From Bacillota bacterium (lineage in GTDB: Bacteria; Bacillota; Clostridia; Oscillospirales; Ruminococcaceae), in the NCBI GenBank assembly GCA_023431215.1, contig JAEYXR010000027.1, forward strand, positions 1-40,700: a stretch of 40,700 nucleotides of DNA. Reading direction: 5' to 3'. Under the pieces are notes generated by a model. The model did no database searches, had not been told where the DNA came from, and was given only the letters and a program-made list of their open reading frames with translations. A program made the translations under genes and the position numbers. Positions within the stretch are counted from its first letter, which is position 1. Each line of letters begins with the position of its first letter. Positions 31,371-39,670 of this stretch are shown piece after piece.

Positions 31371-31634
31371 TTAAGTGGTAGGCTGCTGATTTTCGGTACC
31401 TTCCGGTACAGACTCTGCGGCTTCTTCCTGAACAGGTTCTTCCACTGAACCACAGCAGTCACAATCGCAAGCTTCACAGTCGCAATCGTCTTCATCGTAA
31501 AATTCCACCAGGTCATCATCCAGGTCATCACACAGCACACAGCTGCGGCGTTTAAAATAGGCAATTAATGCTACCAAAAGACCCACAATAGAAACCAAAA
31601 GGGCGATAAGAGAGATAACGGTGCCTTTTTTCAT
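31371..31634 (-). CDS. small membrane protein with Asp/Glu- and Cys-rich tail
   Basis: An 87-residue protein with one N-terminal membrane helix (TVISLIALLVSIVGLLVALIAYF), a basic stop (KRR), then a cytoplasmic or external tail packed with acidic residues and cysteines: CVLCDDLDDDLVEFYDEDD, then CDCEACDCDCCG and a Glu-rich end. CxxC, CxC and CC spacing suggests metal binding, but no family is recognised. AGGAGG precedes ATG 31634. It has its own promoter and terminator, so it is monocistronic. A real gene is supported by codon structure and signals; function unknown. Confidence 0.75.
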   Translation of the reverse strand: MKKGTVISLIALLVSIVGLLVALIAYFKRRSCVLCDDLDDDLVEFYDEDDCDCEACDCDCCGSVEEPVQEEAAESVPEGTENQQPTT

Positions 31635-31674
31635 AGTTAAAACCTCCTGACTTGTCCCAAAATGCTATGCTTTT

Positions 31675-31703
31675 ATTATAGTACGTAAAACAAAAAATAA
31701 CAA
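31675..31703 (-). promoter_or_regulatory. promoter of the small membrane protein gene
   Basis: On the minus strand TTGTTA (31703-31698) and TATAAT (31680-31675) are 17 bp apart, with a 41-nt gap to ATG 31634 that includes AGGAGG. Confidence 0.7.
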
Positions 31704-32272
31704 CACGTCCTCACATTATTTTTGCTTTAATAACCTTTAATATACAAAAACACAGCATAAAAGAATCATTTTATTTATGATACCTAATTGTCATCTTAGA
31801 AAGATATGCTTTTTTATGAATAAACTGGATATTTTTTACTTATAAACCAAATTAAACAAAAAATAGTTAAGGGTATTTGCTCTATCAATCAAAGAAAGAA
31901 AAAATCTTTTTATCAAAAAAAATTTAAAAATATATACAAAAAAGCTTCGCTAAAACTGGCCAATATACCTCAAAGCTTGACAGGTTCAGTTAAGGTTTGT
32001 TTAAGCTTTGCAATAGTTGTGAATGATGCAGTTTGAAGGAAATGAAAAAAAGGATGCAAAAAAAGCTGAAAACACATAGGGCAAAGCTGTTAAAGACGCA
32101 TAAAGACCATAAAATCAGTAAAAGTATCAACTGGTTATGCAGCTTGCGATAATAAAGAATTCTTGATACAGACAGTAAAACCGGTAGGATAGCTATAAAT
32201 TAAAACAAAATTGTTTTTCATGCAGTACTTCCTATGTTCTAAAAGCATATAAGATGCCACCCTTTTGGTATT
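31704..32272. other. AT-rich intergenic region upstream of citDEF
   Basis: About 570 bp without a supportable gene. It is very A/T-rich with several A-tracts (31900-31945), which could bend DNA or act as UP-like elements. No known riboswitch was recognised. It may hold regulator sites for the citrate lyase genes. Confidence 0.5.
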
Positions 32273-32300
32273 TTACGAACTTAAAAAGGCTGAGTATAAT
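32273..32300 (+). promoter_or_regulatory. candidate promoter of citDEF
   Basis: TTACGA (32273-32278), 16-bp spacer and TATAAT (32295-32300). The predicted start is near 32307, giving a leader of about 90 nt before citD. Confidence 0.45.
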
Positions 32301-32396
32301 TTTTTTATGGAATTATTATGGCATTTTAGGCTTTTTAAGACCGTTTATTGGCAGCAAAGGCTTAAACATGCATCTGCAAATAATAGGAGGCTGACG

Positions 32397-32699
32397 ATGG
32401 AGATTATAAAAGCGGCTATGGCCGGCACGCTGGAATCCAGCGATGCCCAGATTACGGTAGAACCGGGAGAAAACGGTGTTCTGCTGTCTGTTGAAAGCAG
32501 TGTAATGAATCAATACGGACGACAGATTAAAGAGACTGTCTTGGCAACACTGGAACGCCTGGAGGTAAAAAATGCAGTTGTCAAGGTAGTGGACAAAGGC
32601 GCGTTGGACTGCACACTGAAGGCAAGAGTGGAGTGTGCCGTATACCGCAGCAATGACTTGTCATCTGCTAATATTCCCTGGGGAGGTGCCATAAAATGA
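32397..32699 (+). CDS. citD: citrate lyase acyl carrier protein (gamma subunit)
   Basis: A 100-residue protein. MEIIKAAMAGTLESSDAQITVEP carries the attachment Ser (S14, in GTLESSD) for the 2'-(5''-phosphoribosyl)-3'-dephospho-CoA prosthetic arm. ESSVMNQYGRQIKETVLATLE is the second conserved block. CitD passes acetyl and citryl thioesters between CitF and CitE. ATG 32397 has TAGGAGG 6 nt upstream; the longer frame from 32265 lacks a ribosome site and is outside the family length. It overlaps citE by 4 nt. Confidence 0.93.
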   Translation: MEIIKAAMAGTLESSDAQITVEPGENGVLLSVESSVMNQYGRQIKETVLATLERLEVKNAVVKVVDKGALDCTLKARVECAVYRSNDLSSANIPWGGAIK

Positions 32700-33607
32700 T
32701 CCCTCGTCCCACACCCAAAAAGGACCGCTTGCGCCGCACCATGATGTTTATGAATGCCCAAAAGCCCGGTCTCATTAAAGACGCTTATATTTATGGTGTA
32801 GACAGCATCATGCTTGACCTGGAGGACGCTGTTGCCGAAAACCAGAAGGATGCTGCACGCTTTAGTCTGTATCATGCTCTTACTACCATCGACTACGGTG
32901 ACACGGAGGTTATTGTCCGTATCAACGGTTTGGATACCCCCCACTGGCAGGAGGATATCCGCGTTTGTGTGGCAGGTGGTGCCGACGGTATCCGCATAGC
33001 CAAGTGTGAGTCTGCACAAGACGTACATATTGTAGAAGAATATGTGCTTGCCGCCGAAAAGGAATTTGGCGTAGAAGAAGGCCGCACTCTGCTAATGGCG
33101 GCCTTGGAAAGCCCCAAGGGTGTACTCAATGCCTATGAAATTTGCTGTGCTTCTCCCCGGCTTTTTGGCGTTGCCATCTCCGGCGGAGACTTCCGCAAGT
33201 GTATGCAGGTGGGCGTAGTGCCGGGGGGTATTGAGATGCAGGCTGCCCGCGGCCAAATGCTTTTGGCTGCCCGTGCAGCGGGTGTTCAATGCTTTGATAC
33301 CGTGTTTACAGATTTGGATGACATGGAGGGCTTTAAGGCTGAGGTTATTCAAAACAAGCAGATGGGATTTGACGGTAAGAGCCTAATCAATCCCAAGCAG
33401 ATTAGATTGGTGCACGAAATTTTTGCCCCCACCCAAAAGGAAATACTTTCAGCCGAAAAAATTGTTCGTGCAGTGCGTGAAAATGCCGATAAGGGTCTGG
33501 GCGTTTTTACAGTGGACGGCAAGATGATCGACATTGCCTTTTTGCCCGGTGCAGAGCGTACCATTGCACTGGCAAAGGCCTGCGGCATTTACAAGGGGGA
33601 TCTGTAA
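32696..33607 (+). CDS. citE: citrate lyase beta subunit (citryl-ACP lyase)
   Basis: A 303-residue TIM-barrel enzyme. It has the HpcH/HpaI/CitE marks: RRTMMFMNAQKPGLIKDA near the start, SIMLDLEDAVAENQKDAAR (acidic metal ligand), VIVRINGLDTPHW (active-site Arg) and LMAALESPKGVLNA (metal-binding Glu). It splits citryl-ACP to oxaloacetate and acetyl-ACP. It is translationally coupled to citD (ATGA) and followed 1 bp later by citF. Confidence 0.94.
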   Translation: MIPRPTPKKDRLRRTMMFMNAQKPGLIKDAYIYGVDSIMLDLEDAVAENQKDAARFSLYHALTTIDYGDTEVIVRINGLDTPHWQEDIRVCVAGGADGIRIAKCESAQDVHIVEEYVLAAEKEFGVEEGRTLLMAALESPKGVLNAYEICCASPRLFGVAISGGDFRKCMQVGVVPGGIEMQAARGQMLLAARAAGVQCFDTVFTDLDDMEGFKAEVIQNKQMGFDGKSLINPKQIRLVHEIFAPTQKEILSAEKIVRAVRENADKGLGVFTVDGKMIDIAFLPGAERTIALAKACGIYKGDL

Positions 33608-33608
33608 C

Positions 33609-35159
33609 ATGAAAAATGCAGTTGGCAGAGAAATTCCTGATGAGCTTTTGGTAAATGACCGGGAAGTCTATCAGGGTAAAAATTATATGGATGGCAAATA
33701 TCTGCAAAAGGTGGCGCCCCGCACCATCCGCCGGGAAGCACCTACCGAGTCTAAAATTGTTAAGAGCATTCACGATGCACTGGTGCAGTGCAACGCCCAC
33801 GACGGCATGACCGTCAGCTTTCATCATCACCTGAGGGATGGCGACTATGTGGTCAACCTGGTGATGAAAGAAATTGTAGAAATGGGTCTTACGGACATCA
33901 ACATAGCTGCAACTTCATTGGGCAGCGCACACAATCCAATAGCTGAGTATATAGAACAGGGTATTGTCACCGGCATTCAAACCTCCGGTATCCGCGGCAA
34001 AATGGGTGAGGTGGTAAGCGCAGGCAAGCTGAAGACCCCCGCCATTATCCGCAGCCACGGCGGCCGCCCCCGAGCAATAGAAGCAGGAGAGGTAAAAATT
34101 GATATTGCCTTTGTGGCAGCCCCCACCAGTGACTGCATGGGCAACAGCCGCGGCGTTGGCGGCAAAAGTGACTGTGGCCCCTTGGGCTATGCCATGACCG
34201 ATGCCAAATATGCCGACCATGTGGTAGTAGTGACCGATACTCTGGTGGATTTTCCCAATATGCCTGCCTCGGTGGAGGCCATTGATGTGGATGCCGTTGT
34301 ATTGGTGGATGCCATTGGCAACCCCAAGAAGATTGCCTCGGCGGCTGCCCGTATGACTGAAAACCCCCGTGAGCTGATGATGGCAGAGCTGGTGGCTGAC
34401 GTAGTAGCTGCCACACCTTATTTTAAGGACGGCTTTAGCTTCCAAACCGGTGCTGGTGGCCCTTCCTTGGCGGCAACACGCTTTTTGGAAAAGCATATGG
34501 TACAAAATAATATTAAGATGGGCTGGGCCATTGGCGGCATCACAGGCTCTATTGTAGAACTGCAGCATAAAGGTCTTGTAGGAAAAATCATTGACGTGCA
34601 GGACTTTGACCTGGAGTCGGTGCAGGACCTTTCCAGTAACCCCAACCACATAGAGATGAGCGCAAGCCAGTATGCAAACCCCGCCAACAAGGGTGCCTTT
34701 GTCAACAAGCTCGACTTTGTTGTACTGGCAGCTTTGGAAATAGATACCAAGTTTAATGTCAATGTGCTGACAGGCTCTGACGGTGTGCTGCGCGGTGCTC
34801 CCGGCGGGCATCCCGATACCGCGGCCGGCGCCAAATGCTGCATCATCGTCACACCGTTGGTGCGGGGACGCATGGCCACTGTCTGCAAGGACGTTGTTAC
34901 AGTTACCACCCCCGGTGACTGTGTGGATGTACTGGTTACCGATTACGGTATTGCAGTCAACCCCCTGCGTCCCGACCTTGCCCAATATCTGGATGATGCG
35001 GGCATTCCCCATGTTACCATTGAAAGCCTGCAGGAAAAGGCATACAGCCTAGTGGGAACGCCCGATGATTTGGTATGGGAAGATAAGGTGGTCGCCATTT
35101 TGGAAGCCCGCGACGGCACTATTTTGGATGTTGTACGCAAAATTATTCCCGTCAAATAA
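33609..35159 (+). CDS. citF: citrate lyase alpha subunit (citrate:acetyl-ACP transferase)
   Basis: A 516-residue CoA-transferase-type subunit. MKNAVGREIPDELLVNDREVYQGK is the family start, with TPTESKIVKSIHDALVQCNAHDGMTVSFHHHLRDGD-type block (here APTESKIVKS) and TGSDGVLRGAPGGHPDTAAGA near the C-terminus. It exchanges acetyl for citrate on the CitD arm. ATG 33609 follows the citE stop directly. citC, citX and citG, needed to make and acetylate the prosthetic group, are not in the window and must lie elsewhere. A perfect 18-bp terminator follows. Confidence 0.95.
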   Translation: MKNAVGREIPDELLVNDREVYQGKNYMDGKYLQKVAPRTIRREAPTESKIVKSIHDALVQCNAHDGMTVSFHHHLRDGDYVVNLVMKEIVEMGLTDINIAATSLGSAHNPIAEYIEQGIVTGIQTSGIRGKMGEVVSAGKLKTPAIIRSHGGRPRAIEAGEVKIDIAFVAAPTSDCMGNSRGVGGKSDCGPLGYAMTDAKYADHVVVVTDTLVDFPNMPASVEAIDVDAVVLVDAIGNPKKIASAAARMTENPRELMMAELVADVVAATPYFKDGFSFQTGAGGPSLAATRFLEKHMVQNNIKMGWAIGGITGSIVELQHKGLVGKIIDVQDFDLESVQDLSSNPNHIEMSASQYANPANKGAFVNKLDFVVLAALEIDTKFNVNVLTGSDGVLRGAPGGHPDTAAGAKCCIIVTPLVRGRMATVCKDVVTVTTPGDCVDVLVTDYGIAVNPLRPDLAQYLDDAGIPHVTIESLQEKAYSLVGTPDDLVWEDKVVAILEARDGTILDVVRKIIPVK

Positions 35160-35184
35160 CAAATTCTCCTTAATCTCAATTATC

Positions 35185-35230
35185 AATAACATGCCTGTGC
35201 AGTTCCAGCTGCACAGGCATGTTATTTTGT
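35185..35230 (+). terminator. terminator of citDEF
   Basis: A perfect 18-bp stem (35185-35202 with 35209-35226), 6-nt loop TTCCAG, ending in TTATTTTG. It lies 26 bp after citF. Confidence 0.9.
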
Positions 35231-35453
35231 ACCTTGCTGCATAAAAATGCTGGCACAATAAGATAAAATCTAAAAAACCAGTGCAGAATTAGAATATATG
35301 GCACAAAAATTAACTACATGACCTCAATTTTTGGGAGTAAAGCAAGAGGCTGCACTCTTTTCTTTGGAGTTTTATGTATGTATAATAGGGAGTAGCAAAA
35401 CATATGCTGCCAGGGGCAACAACACCTTAGCAGCGTACTTAAAGGAGAAGACA

Positions 35454-36257
35454 ATGGAAGAACTGATTGTGTTGGGTACAGGCAATGCCCTGTGCACCAA
35501 TTGTTACAACACCTGCTTTGCCATCCGCAACCAAAACCGTGTGGTTTTGGTGGATGCCGGAGGCGGAAATACCATTTTGGCACGGCTGGAGCAGGCAAAG
35601 GTAAATTTTGCCGATATTCATGATATTATTGTGACCCACGAGCACTGCGACCACATTCTGGGTATGGTGTGGATGGTGCGCAAAATTGCTACCCTGATCA
35701 AGAACGGCAGCTATGAGGGAAACCTTACCATTTACTGCCACAGCGGCTTAGTAGAGCCCATTAAGGCTATGTGTGGGTTTACCTTGCAAAAGAAATTTAC
35801 CTCACTGTTTGATGACCGTATTTTGTTTGATGTGATAGAAGACGGCAGCCCCCGTAAACTGGCGGGCTGGGACTTTACCTTCTTTGACATTTTGTCCACC
35901 AAGGCCAAGCAGTTTGGCTTTACCATGATGCTGGACAGCGGCAAAAAGCTTTGCTGCCTTGGCGATGAGCCCTATAACCCAAACTGCCAACAGTATGTGG
36001 AAGGAAGCAGCTGGCTGCTTTCGGAGGCCTTTTGCCTGTATGGCGACAGAGAACGCTTTAAGCCCTATGAAAAGCACCACAGCACCGTTAAGGAAGCCTG
36101 TGAGCTTGCCACTCAGTTGGGAGTGGAAAACCTGGTGCTTTGGCACACCGAGGACAAAAGCTACGCCACCCGCAAAGAAACCTACACCGCTGAGGGCAGA
36201 GAGTATTATCAGGGCAACCTGTTTGTGCCCTATGATTTGGAAGTTCTGGAGCTGTAA
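35454..36257 (+). CDS. metallo-beta-lactamase-fold hydrolase (RNase Z-like)
   Basis: A 267-residue protein. The metal motif HxHxDH is H62, H64, D66 and H67 (VTHEHCDHILG). The N-terminus MEELIVLGTGNALCTNCYNTCF is like RNase Z / phosphodiesterase-type MBLs, and LLSEAFCLYGDRERF and LVLWHTEDKSY carry later acidic and His ligands. It probably hydrolyses a phosphodiester or lactone-type small molecule; true tRNase Z is usually longer. ATG 35454 has AAAGGAG 8 nt upstream. It forms a two-gene unit with the DapA-family aldolase 43 bp downstream. Confidence 0.85.
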   Translation: MEELIVLGTGNALCTNCYNTCFAIRNQNRVVLVDAGGGNTILARLEQAKVNFADIHDIIVTHEHCDHILGMVWMVRKIATLIKNGSYEGNLTIYCHSGLVEPIKAMCGFTLQKKFTSLFDDRILFDVIEDGSPRKLAGWDFTFFDILSTKAKQFGFTMMLDSGKKLCCLGDEPYNPNCQQYVEGSSWLLSEAFCLYGDRERFKPYEKHHSTVKEACELATQLGVENLVLWHTEDKSYATRKETYTAEGREYYQGNLFVPYDLEVLEL

Positions 36258-36300
36258 GCAGCCGAAGAAGCTTTTGCCCTGCTGAAATGGAGATATCATA

Positions 36301-37203
36301 ATGAATGTAAGCAAGCTTAAAGGAATTATCGTACCAATTTTGACGCCCATTGACAAGGACGAGCTTATTGACGAAGCCGTGCTGCGCCGTATGGTAGACC
36401 ATGTAATAGAAGGCGGCGTTCATGGAATTCTGGCCTTTGGCAGCAACGGTGAATTTTACTGTGTGGAAGAAGAGGAAATGCAGCGCGGCCTGGAAATTAT
36501 GATAGATCAGGCTGCCGGCCGTGTCCCCGTATACTGCAGCATTGGCACCATCAGCACAAAGAAGTGTGTGCGCATGGCAAAAATGGCTGCAAAAGCGGGA
36601 GCTGCCGGGGTTTCTGTTTTGCAGCCTATGTTTATTAAACCTACCGAGGAAGAGCTGTATCTCCACTTTAAAGCCATTGCAGACGCCATTCCCAAAACAC
36701 CGGTGTTGCTATACAACAATCCGGCTCGAACCGGCTATCACATTACCCCAAAGCTTGCCATACGCCTTGCCTCCACGGTTAAAAATATTGTGGGTGTGAA
36801 GGACTCCAGCGGTGACATGACCATTACCTGTGAATATATCCGTTTAAGCCGCGGTATGAATTTTAAAGTGTTTGGCGGCAAGGACACCCTTATTTACAGC
36901 GCCATTGCCGCAGGCGCGGCAGGCTGCGTGGCAACCACCGCCAACATGTTCCCCCAGCTGGTGTGCTCCATTTACAACGAATATGCGGCAGGCAACATAC
37001 AGGCTTCTTTGGATGCCCAGTACCGTTTGACGCCTGTGCGCCTTACCATGGATATGGCTACATTCCCGGTGGGCACCAAAGACTTGGCAAACCTAATGGG
37101 GCTGGAGGTAGGAAGCCCTTACCTGCCCACCAAGGATTCTTGCGATGAACTGCTGCAGATGATGGCACAGGCCATTGTAGACTCCGGTTTACAAAACGAC
37201 TAG
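36301..37203 (+). CDS. DapA-family aldolase/dehydratase
   Basis: A 300-residue TIM-barrel lyase. The Schiff-base lysine is K167 (GVKDSSGDM) and the catalytic Tyr is Y138 (LLYNNP). The phosphate/pyruvate loop reads GSNGEF (47-52), where true dihydrodipicolinate synthase has GTTGE; the Thr-Thr pair of DapA is missing. It is therefore more likely a relative such as an N-acetylneuraminate-lyase-like or keto-deoxy sugar acid aldolase. It follows the MBL gene and precedes a terminator at 37347. Substrate unknown. Confidence 0.85.
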   Translation: MNVSKLKGIIVPILTPIDKDELIDEAVLRRMVDHVIEGGVHGILAFGSNGEFYCVEEEEMQRGLEIMIDQAAGRVPVYCSIGTISTKKCVRMAKMAAKAGAAGVSVLQPMFIKPTEEELYLHFKAIADAIPKTPVLLYNNPARTGYHITPKLAIRLASTVKNIVGVKDSSGDMTITCEYIRLSRGMNFKVFGGKDTLIYSAIAAGAAGCVATTANMFPQLVCSIYNEYAAGNIQASLDAQYRLTPVRLTMDMATFPVGTKDLANLMGLEVGSPYLPTKDSCDELLQMMAQAIVDSGLQND

Positions 37204-37553
37204 GGACTTTCTGCAGAGGCCATAACTTCGGTATGTTCTGCTGCATTAAAGGTACTCAAAATTCAGCAGGGTGGGCGGTTGTAAGCGCAAAGCTGCGTAT
37301 TTTGCCTTGCTGTTGCCATTGCTGATAGAAATTTATGTGACTGCAAAAAAGGTACAGGCGGTAAAAGCGTCTGTACCTTTTGACAAATGGACCAGTGGCA
37401 ATGGATATACGCCAAGATACGGCAATTAGGCATCTGCTGTATCTTTGTTCTTGCATTGCCACAAATTTACTGTTCCCCCAAAGAACATTTTATATGATGC
37501 TTTGTAAAAACCGTGCTTGTCTTTCTCCAAAAAAGGCGAAGAGGTGACTGGTA
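37204..37553 (+). other. intergenic region with terminator
   Basis: About 350 bp, no gene. A terminator lies at 37347-37381 (AAAAGGTACAG / CTGTACCTTTT, 11 bp, 13-nt loop), ending the DapA-family unit. GAGGTG at about 37541 is the ribosome site of the next gene. Confidence 0.65.
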
Positions 37554-37898
37554 ATGGGTGGTATTTACCTGATGGCGACAATAATTTTACTGTTTATCAT
37601 CATAGGGGCTTTTTTGCTGCAAGGCAAGGGTAGCTGGCTCATTGCCGGTTACAACACCGCAAGCAAAGAGGAAAAAGCACGGTATGACCAAAAAAAGCTG
37701 TGCCGTGCCATGGGGCTGTTTTGCCTGTATGAGGTGGTATTACTAACTGTACTTACGCTTTTTTGTCTGCGGGTAGAGCTTGGGCATATGCGGGAACAGG
37801 CACTGCAGCCAATTGCGTTTGGCTTTGTGGGGCTTACTATACTAGGTGTTATAATTATGATATATTATACTAACTTTAGATGCAAAAAGAAGGGTTAA
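37554..37898 (+). CDS. DUF3784 membrane protein
   Basis: A 114-residue protein with three membrane segments. The conserved DUF3784 core is GKGSWLIAGYNTASKEEKARYDQKKLCR (about 26-53), between the first and second helices. ATG 37554 has GAGGTG 7 nt upstream. It is 25 bp before the YczE-like gene and probably co-transcribed. Function unknown; the family is widespread in gut Clostridia. Confidence 0.85.
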   Translation: MGGIYLMATIILLFIIIGAFLLQGKGSWLIAGYNTASKEEKARYDQKKLCRAMGLFCLYEVVLLTVLTLFCLRVELGHMREQALQPIAFGFVGLTILGVIIMIYYTNFRCKKKG

Positions 37899-37923
37899 CA
37901 ATACAATCAAGGAGTATGAATCC

Positions 37924-38628
37924 ATGAGTAACAATAAATTCCTGCTGCGCAGGATGGTAATTTACTGTCTGGGAATTCTCATTATGGCCACCAGTGTGGT
38001 GGTTTCTGTTCGATCCAACCTTGGCGTATCACCCGTAAGTGCTATTCCCTATGTGCAAAGCCAAATTTTTCAGGTAGAAATGGGCCTTTGTACAACGGCA
38101 ACCTTTCTTGTTTTTATTCTGCTGCAGGTGATTTTGCTGGGCAGAAAGTTTCAGCTGAAAAACCTGCTGCAAATTTTTGTGGCAACCCTTTATGGCAGCT
38201 TTGTCAGTTTTATGGGCTGGGTAGCAACTCCGCTGCCACAGCCTGCCACCTACCCTGCGCGGCTGTTTTTTGCAGTGTTGGGTATTGTTTTGCTGGCACT
38301 GGGAATTATGCTGTATACCGAAGCACGTATTATGTGTTTGCCCCCGGAAGGCTTAATGGAAGCCATAGCCCAACGCTTTGGCATTCAGCGTGCCAATGCC
38401 AAAATTATGTTAGACAGTACCTGTGTGGTGGTTGCTGTGGTGCTTTCCGTTCTGATACTCCATAATGTTCAGGGGGTTCGTGAAGGTACCGTGTTGGCAG
38501 CGGTAGGCATCGGCAGCTTTTTAAAACTGTTTCAAAAGCTGCTGGGCAGCAGGCTGAAGGCTTTTTTGCATGGGGAGGTTCTTGTGCAGGCTTCAGAGCT
38601 GCCCGCTGCCCTGGAAGGTGCAGAATAG
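37924..38628 (+). CDS. YczE/YitT-like integral membrane protein (DUF6198-type)
   Basis: A 234-residue membrane protein with five or more segments. RRMVIYCLGILIMATSVVVSVRSNLGVSPVSAIPY is the YczE/YyaS start, and LPPEGLMEAIAQRFGIQRANAKIMLD is its conserved loop. The family is uncharacterised, possibly transport. It starts after AAGGAG (37910-37915) and ends 2 bp from the convergent MerR gene. Confidence 0.82.
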   Translation: MSNNKFLLRRMVIYCLGILIMATSVVVSVRSNLGVSPVSAIPYVQSQIFQVEMGLCTTATFLVFILLQVILLGRKFQLKNLLQIFVATLYGSFVSFMGWVATPLPQPATYPARLFFAVLGIVLLALGIMLYTEARIMCLPPEGLMEAIAQRFGIQRANAKIMLDSTCVVVAVVLSVLILHNVQGVREGTVLAAVGIGSFLKLFQKLLGSRLKAFLHGEVLVQASELPAALEGAE

Positions 38629-38630
38629 GT

Positions 38631-39377
38631 TTATTTGCAGTAAATCTCAATGGCGGAGCTGATAAAAGCAGCGAGCCCCGGAGCGGTTTTGTCAATATTT
38701 TGGGTAAACCGCTGGTCTGCTGTATACATTTGGCCAAGGCCTGCCAAAATCTCTTTGGTGCAGTCATAATAGTTGTGGGTAATGTGCTGCTGCCAGCGGG
38801 CCACCAGTGCCTGAACAGCATCACTGGCAGGGTCGTTTTTCATTGCTGCGGCAAAAGCGTCATATATATCCTGTGCCTCACCCTGAATGCGCGCCCAGTC
38901 CTCTTTGTTATAGCTATTGGTGAGCTTTTGACTCTGGGCATAGGCGTCTGTGTCGCCCCAGCGTTCCTCTGCCTCTTTGGCGTACTTTTCTTTGGTTTCT
39001 TCAATTTCTTTCATATCAAACTCCTGAAAGCTCATAACGGTTTCTCCTTTTAATAATTGGTCGGTCAGTGTAATTAAATCATCCAGACGCTTGCGCCGAA
39101 GTGTCAGCAGATGTCGGTGTTGGCTTAAAGCAATGCTCTTGTCATACCCCGGGGCATCCAGCAGCCGCGCAATGTCCTCCAGAGAAAAATCCAGTTCCTT
39201 ATAAAACAGTATCTGCTGCAGACGCTCCAGCTCCTTAATACCATAGAACCGGTAGCCTGCGGCGGTAATATGCGAGGGAGATAAAAGTCCGATTTGGTGA
39301 TAATGATGCAGCGTGCGCACGCTGATACCTGTCAGCTTTGCCACCTGGGCAACAGTAAGCTCTTTGTTTTTTTCCAC
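38631..39377 (-). CDS. MerR-family regulator with TipAS effector domain
   Basis: A 248-residue regulator. The N-terminal MerR domain is ELTVAQVAKLTGISVRTLHHYHQIGLLSPS (about 6-35) with the wing RFYGIKELERLQQILFYKEL, then a coiled-coil dimerisation helix (about 75-115). The C-terminal TipAS domain (about 125-245) contains YAQSQKLTNSYNKEDWARIQGEAQ. TipA-type proteins bind structurally diverse antibiotics and activate genes, often their own. GTG 39377 has GAGGAGG upstream. Its own promoter has the 19-bp spacer typical of MerR control. It converges on the YczE-like gene, so the two are unlikely to be co-regulated by it. Confidence 0.92.
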   Translation of the reverse strand: MEKNKELTVAQVAKLTGISVRTLHHYHQIGLLSPSHITAAGYRFYGIKELERLQQILFYKELDFSLEDIARLLDAPGYDKSIALSQHRHLLTLRRKRLDDLITLTDQLLKGETVMSFQEFDMKEIEETKEKYAKEAEERWGDTDAYAQSQKLTNSYNKEDWARIQGEAQDIYDAFAAAMKNDPASDAVQALVARWQQHITHNYYDCTKEILAGLGQMYTADQRFTQNIDKTAPGLAAFISSAIEIYCK

Positions 39378-39437
39378 CGGCAGCCTCCTCTCTTGTTGAA
39401 AACTTTATGCCGAAGCTTTGTTGTGGCCACTGATTGT

Positions 39438-39468
39438 AGTATAAACTATAACGTTACGTCAGAGTCAA
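39438..39468 (-). promoter_or_regulatory. MerR-type promoter with 19-bp spacer
   Basis: On the minus strand TTGACT (39468-39463) and TATACT (39443-39438) are 19 bp apart. Between them lies a dyad TGACGT-A-ACGTTA (11 of 13 positions symmetric). Over-long spacers with a central dyad are the signature of promoters activated by MerR-family proteins, so the TipAS regulator probably activates itself. Confidence 0.8.
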
Positions 39469-39593
39469 TACTTTCATAAAAATTTCTTTGGCGCACATAA
39501 TAAAAAGAATTTGAACTACATCTGAGGATAGGGCACTGTTCAAATTTCATAACCTTGTACTTTTTTAACAGTTTTCTTTGGCGTAATTTGTCA

Positions 39594-39644
39594 TTGCGCT
39601 AGGTGTGCCTGTCATGCTAGAATAGTAAAAATGTCTGCGGACAT
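39594..39644 (+). promoter_or_regulatory. extended -10 promoter of pyrC
   Basis: TTGCGC (39594-39599), 18-bp spacer and TAGAAT (39618-39623), with TG one base upstream (39615-39616) forming an extended -10. A short stem ATGTC/GACAT (39631-39644) lies at the 5' end of the leader. AAGGAGGGG precedes the start. Confidence 0.5.
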
Positions 39645-39670
39645 GTAGGATGATAGTAAGGAGGGGTTTT

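Noticed and set aside
32265..32396. N-terminal extension of CitD
   Set aside because: The in-frame ATG at 32265 lies before the predicted promoter; the ribosome site and family length both select ATG 32397.
33915..35012. 365-codon open frame antisense to citF
   Set aside because: It lies wholly inside citF, has no ribosome site, and the translation (His-, Gly- and Cys-rich, no domain) is typical of the antisense frame of a codon-biased gene.
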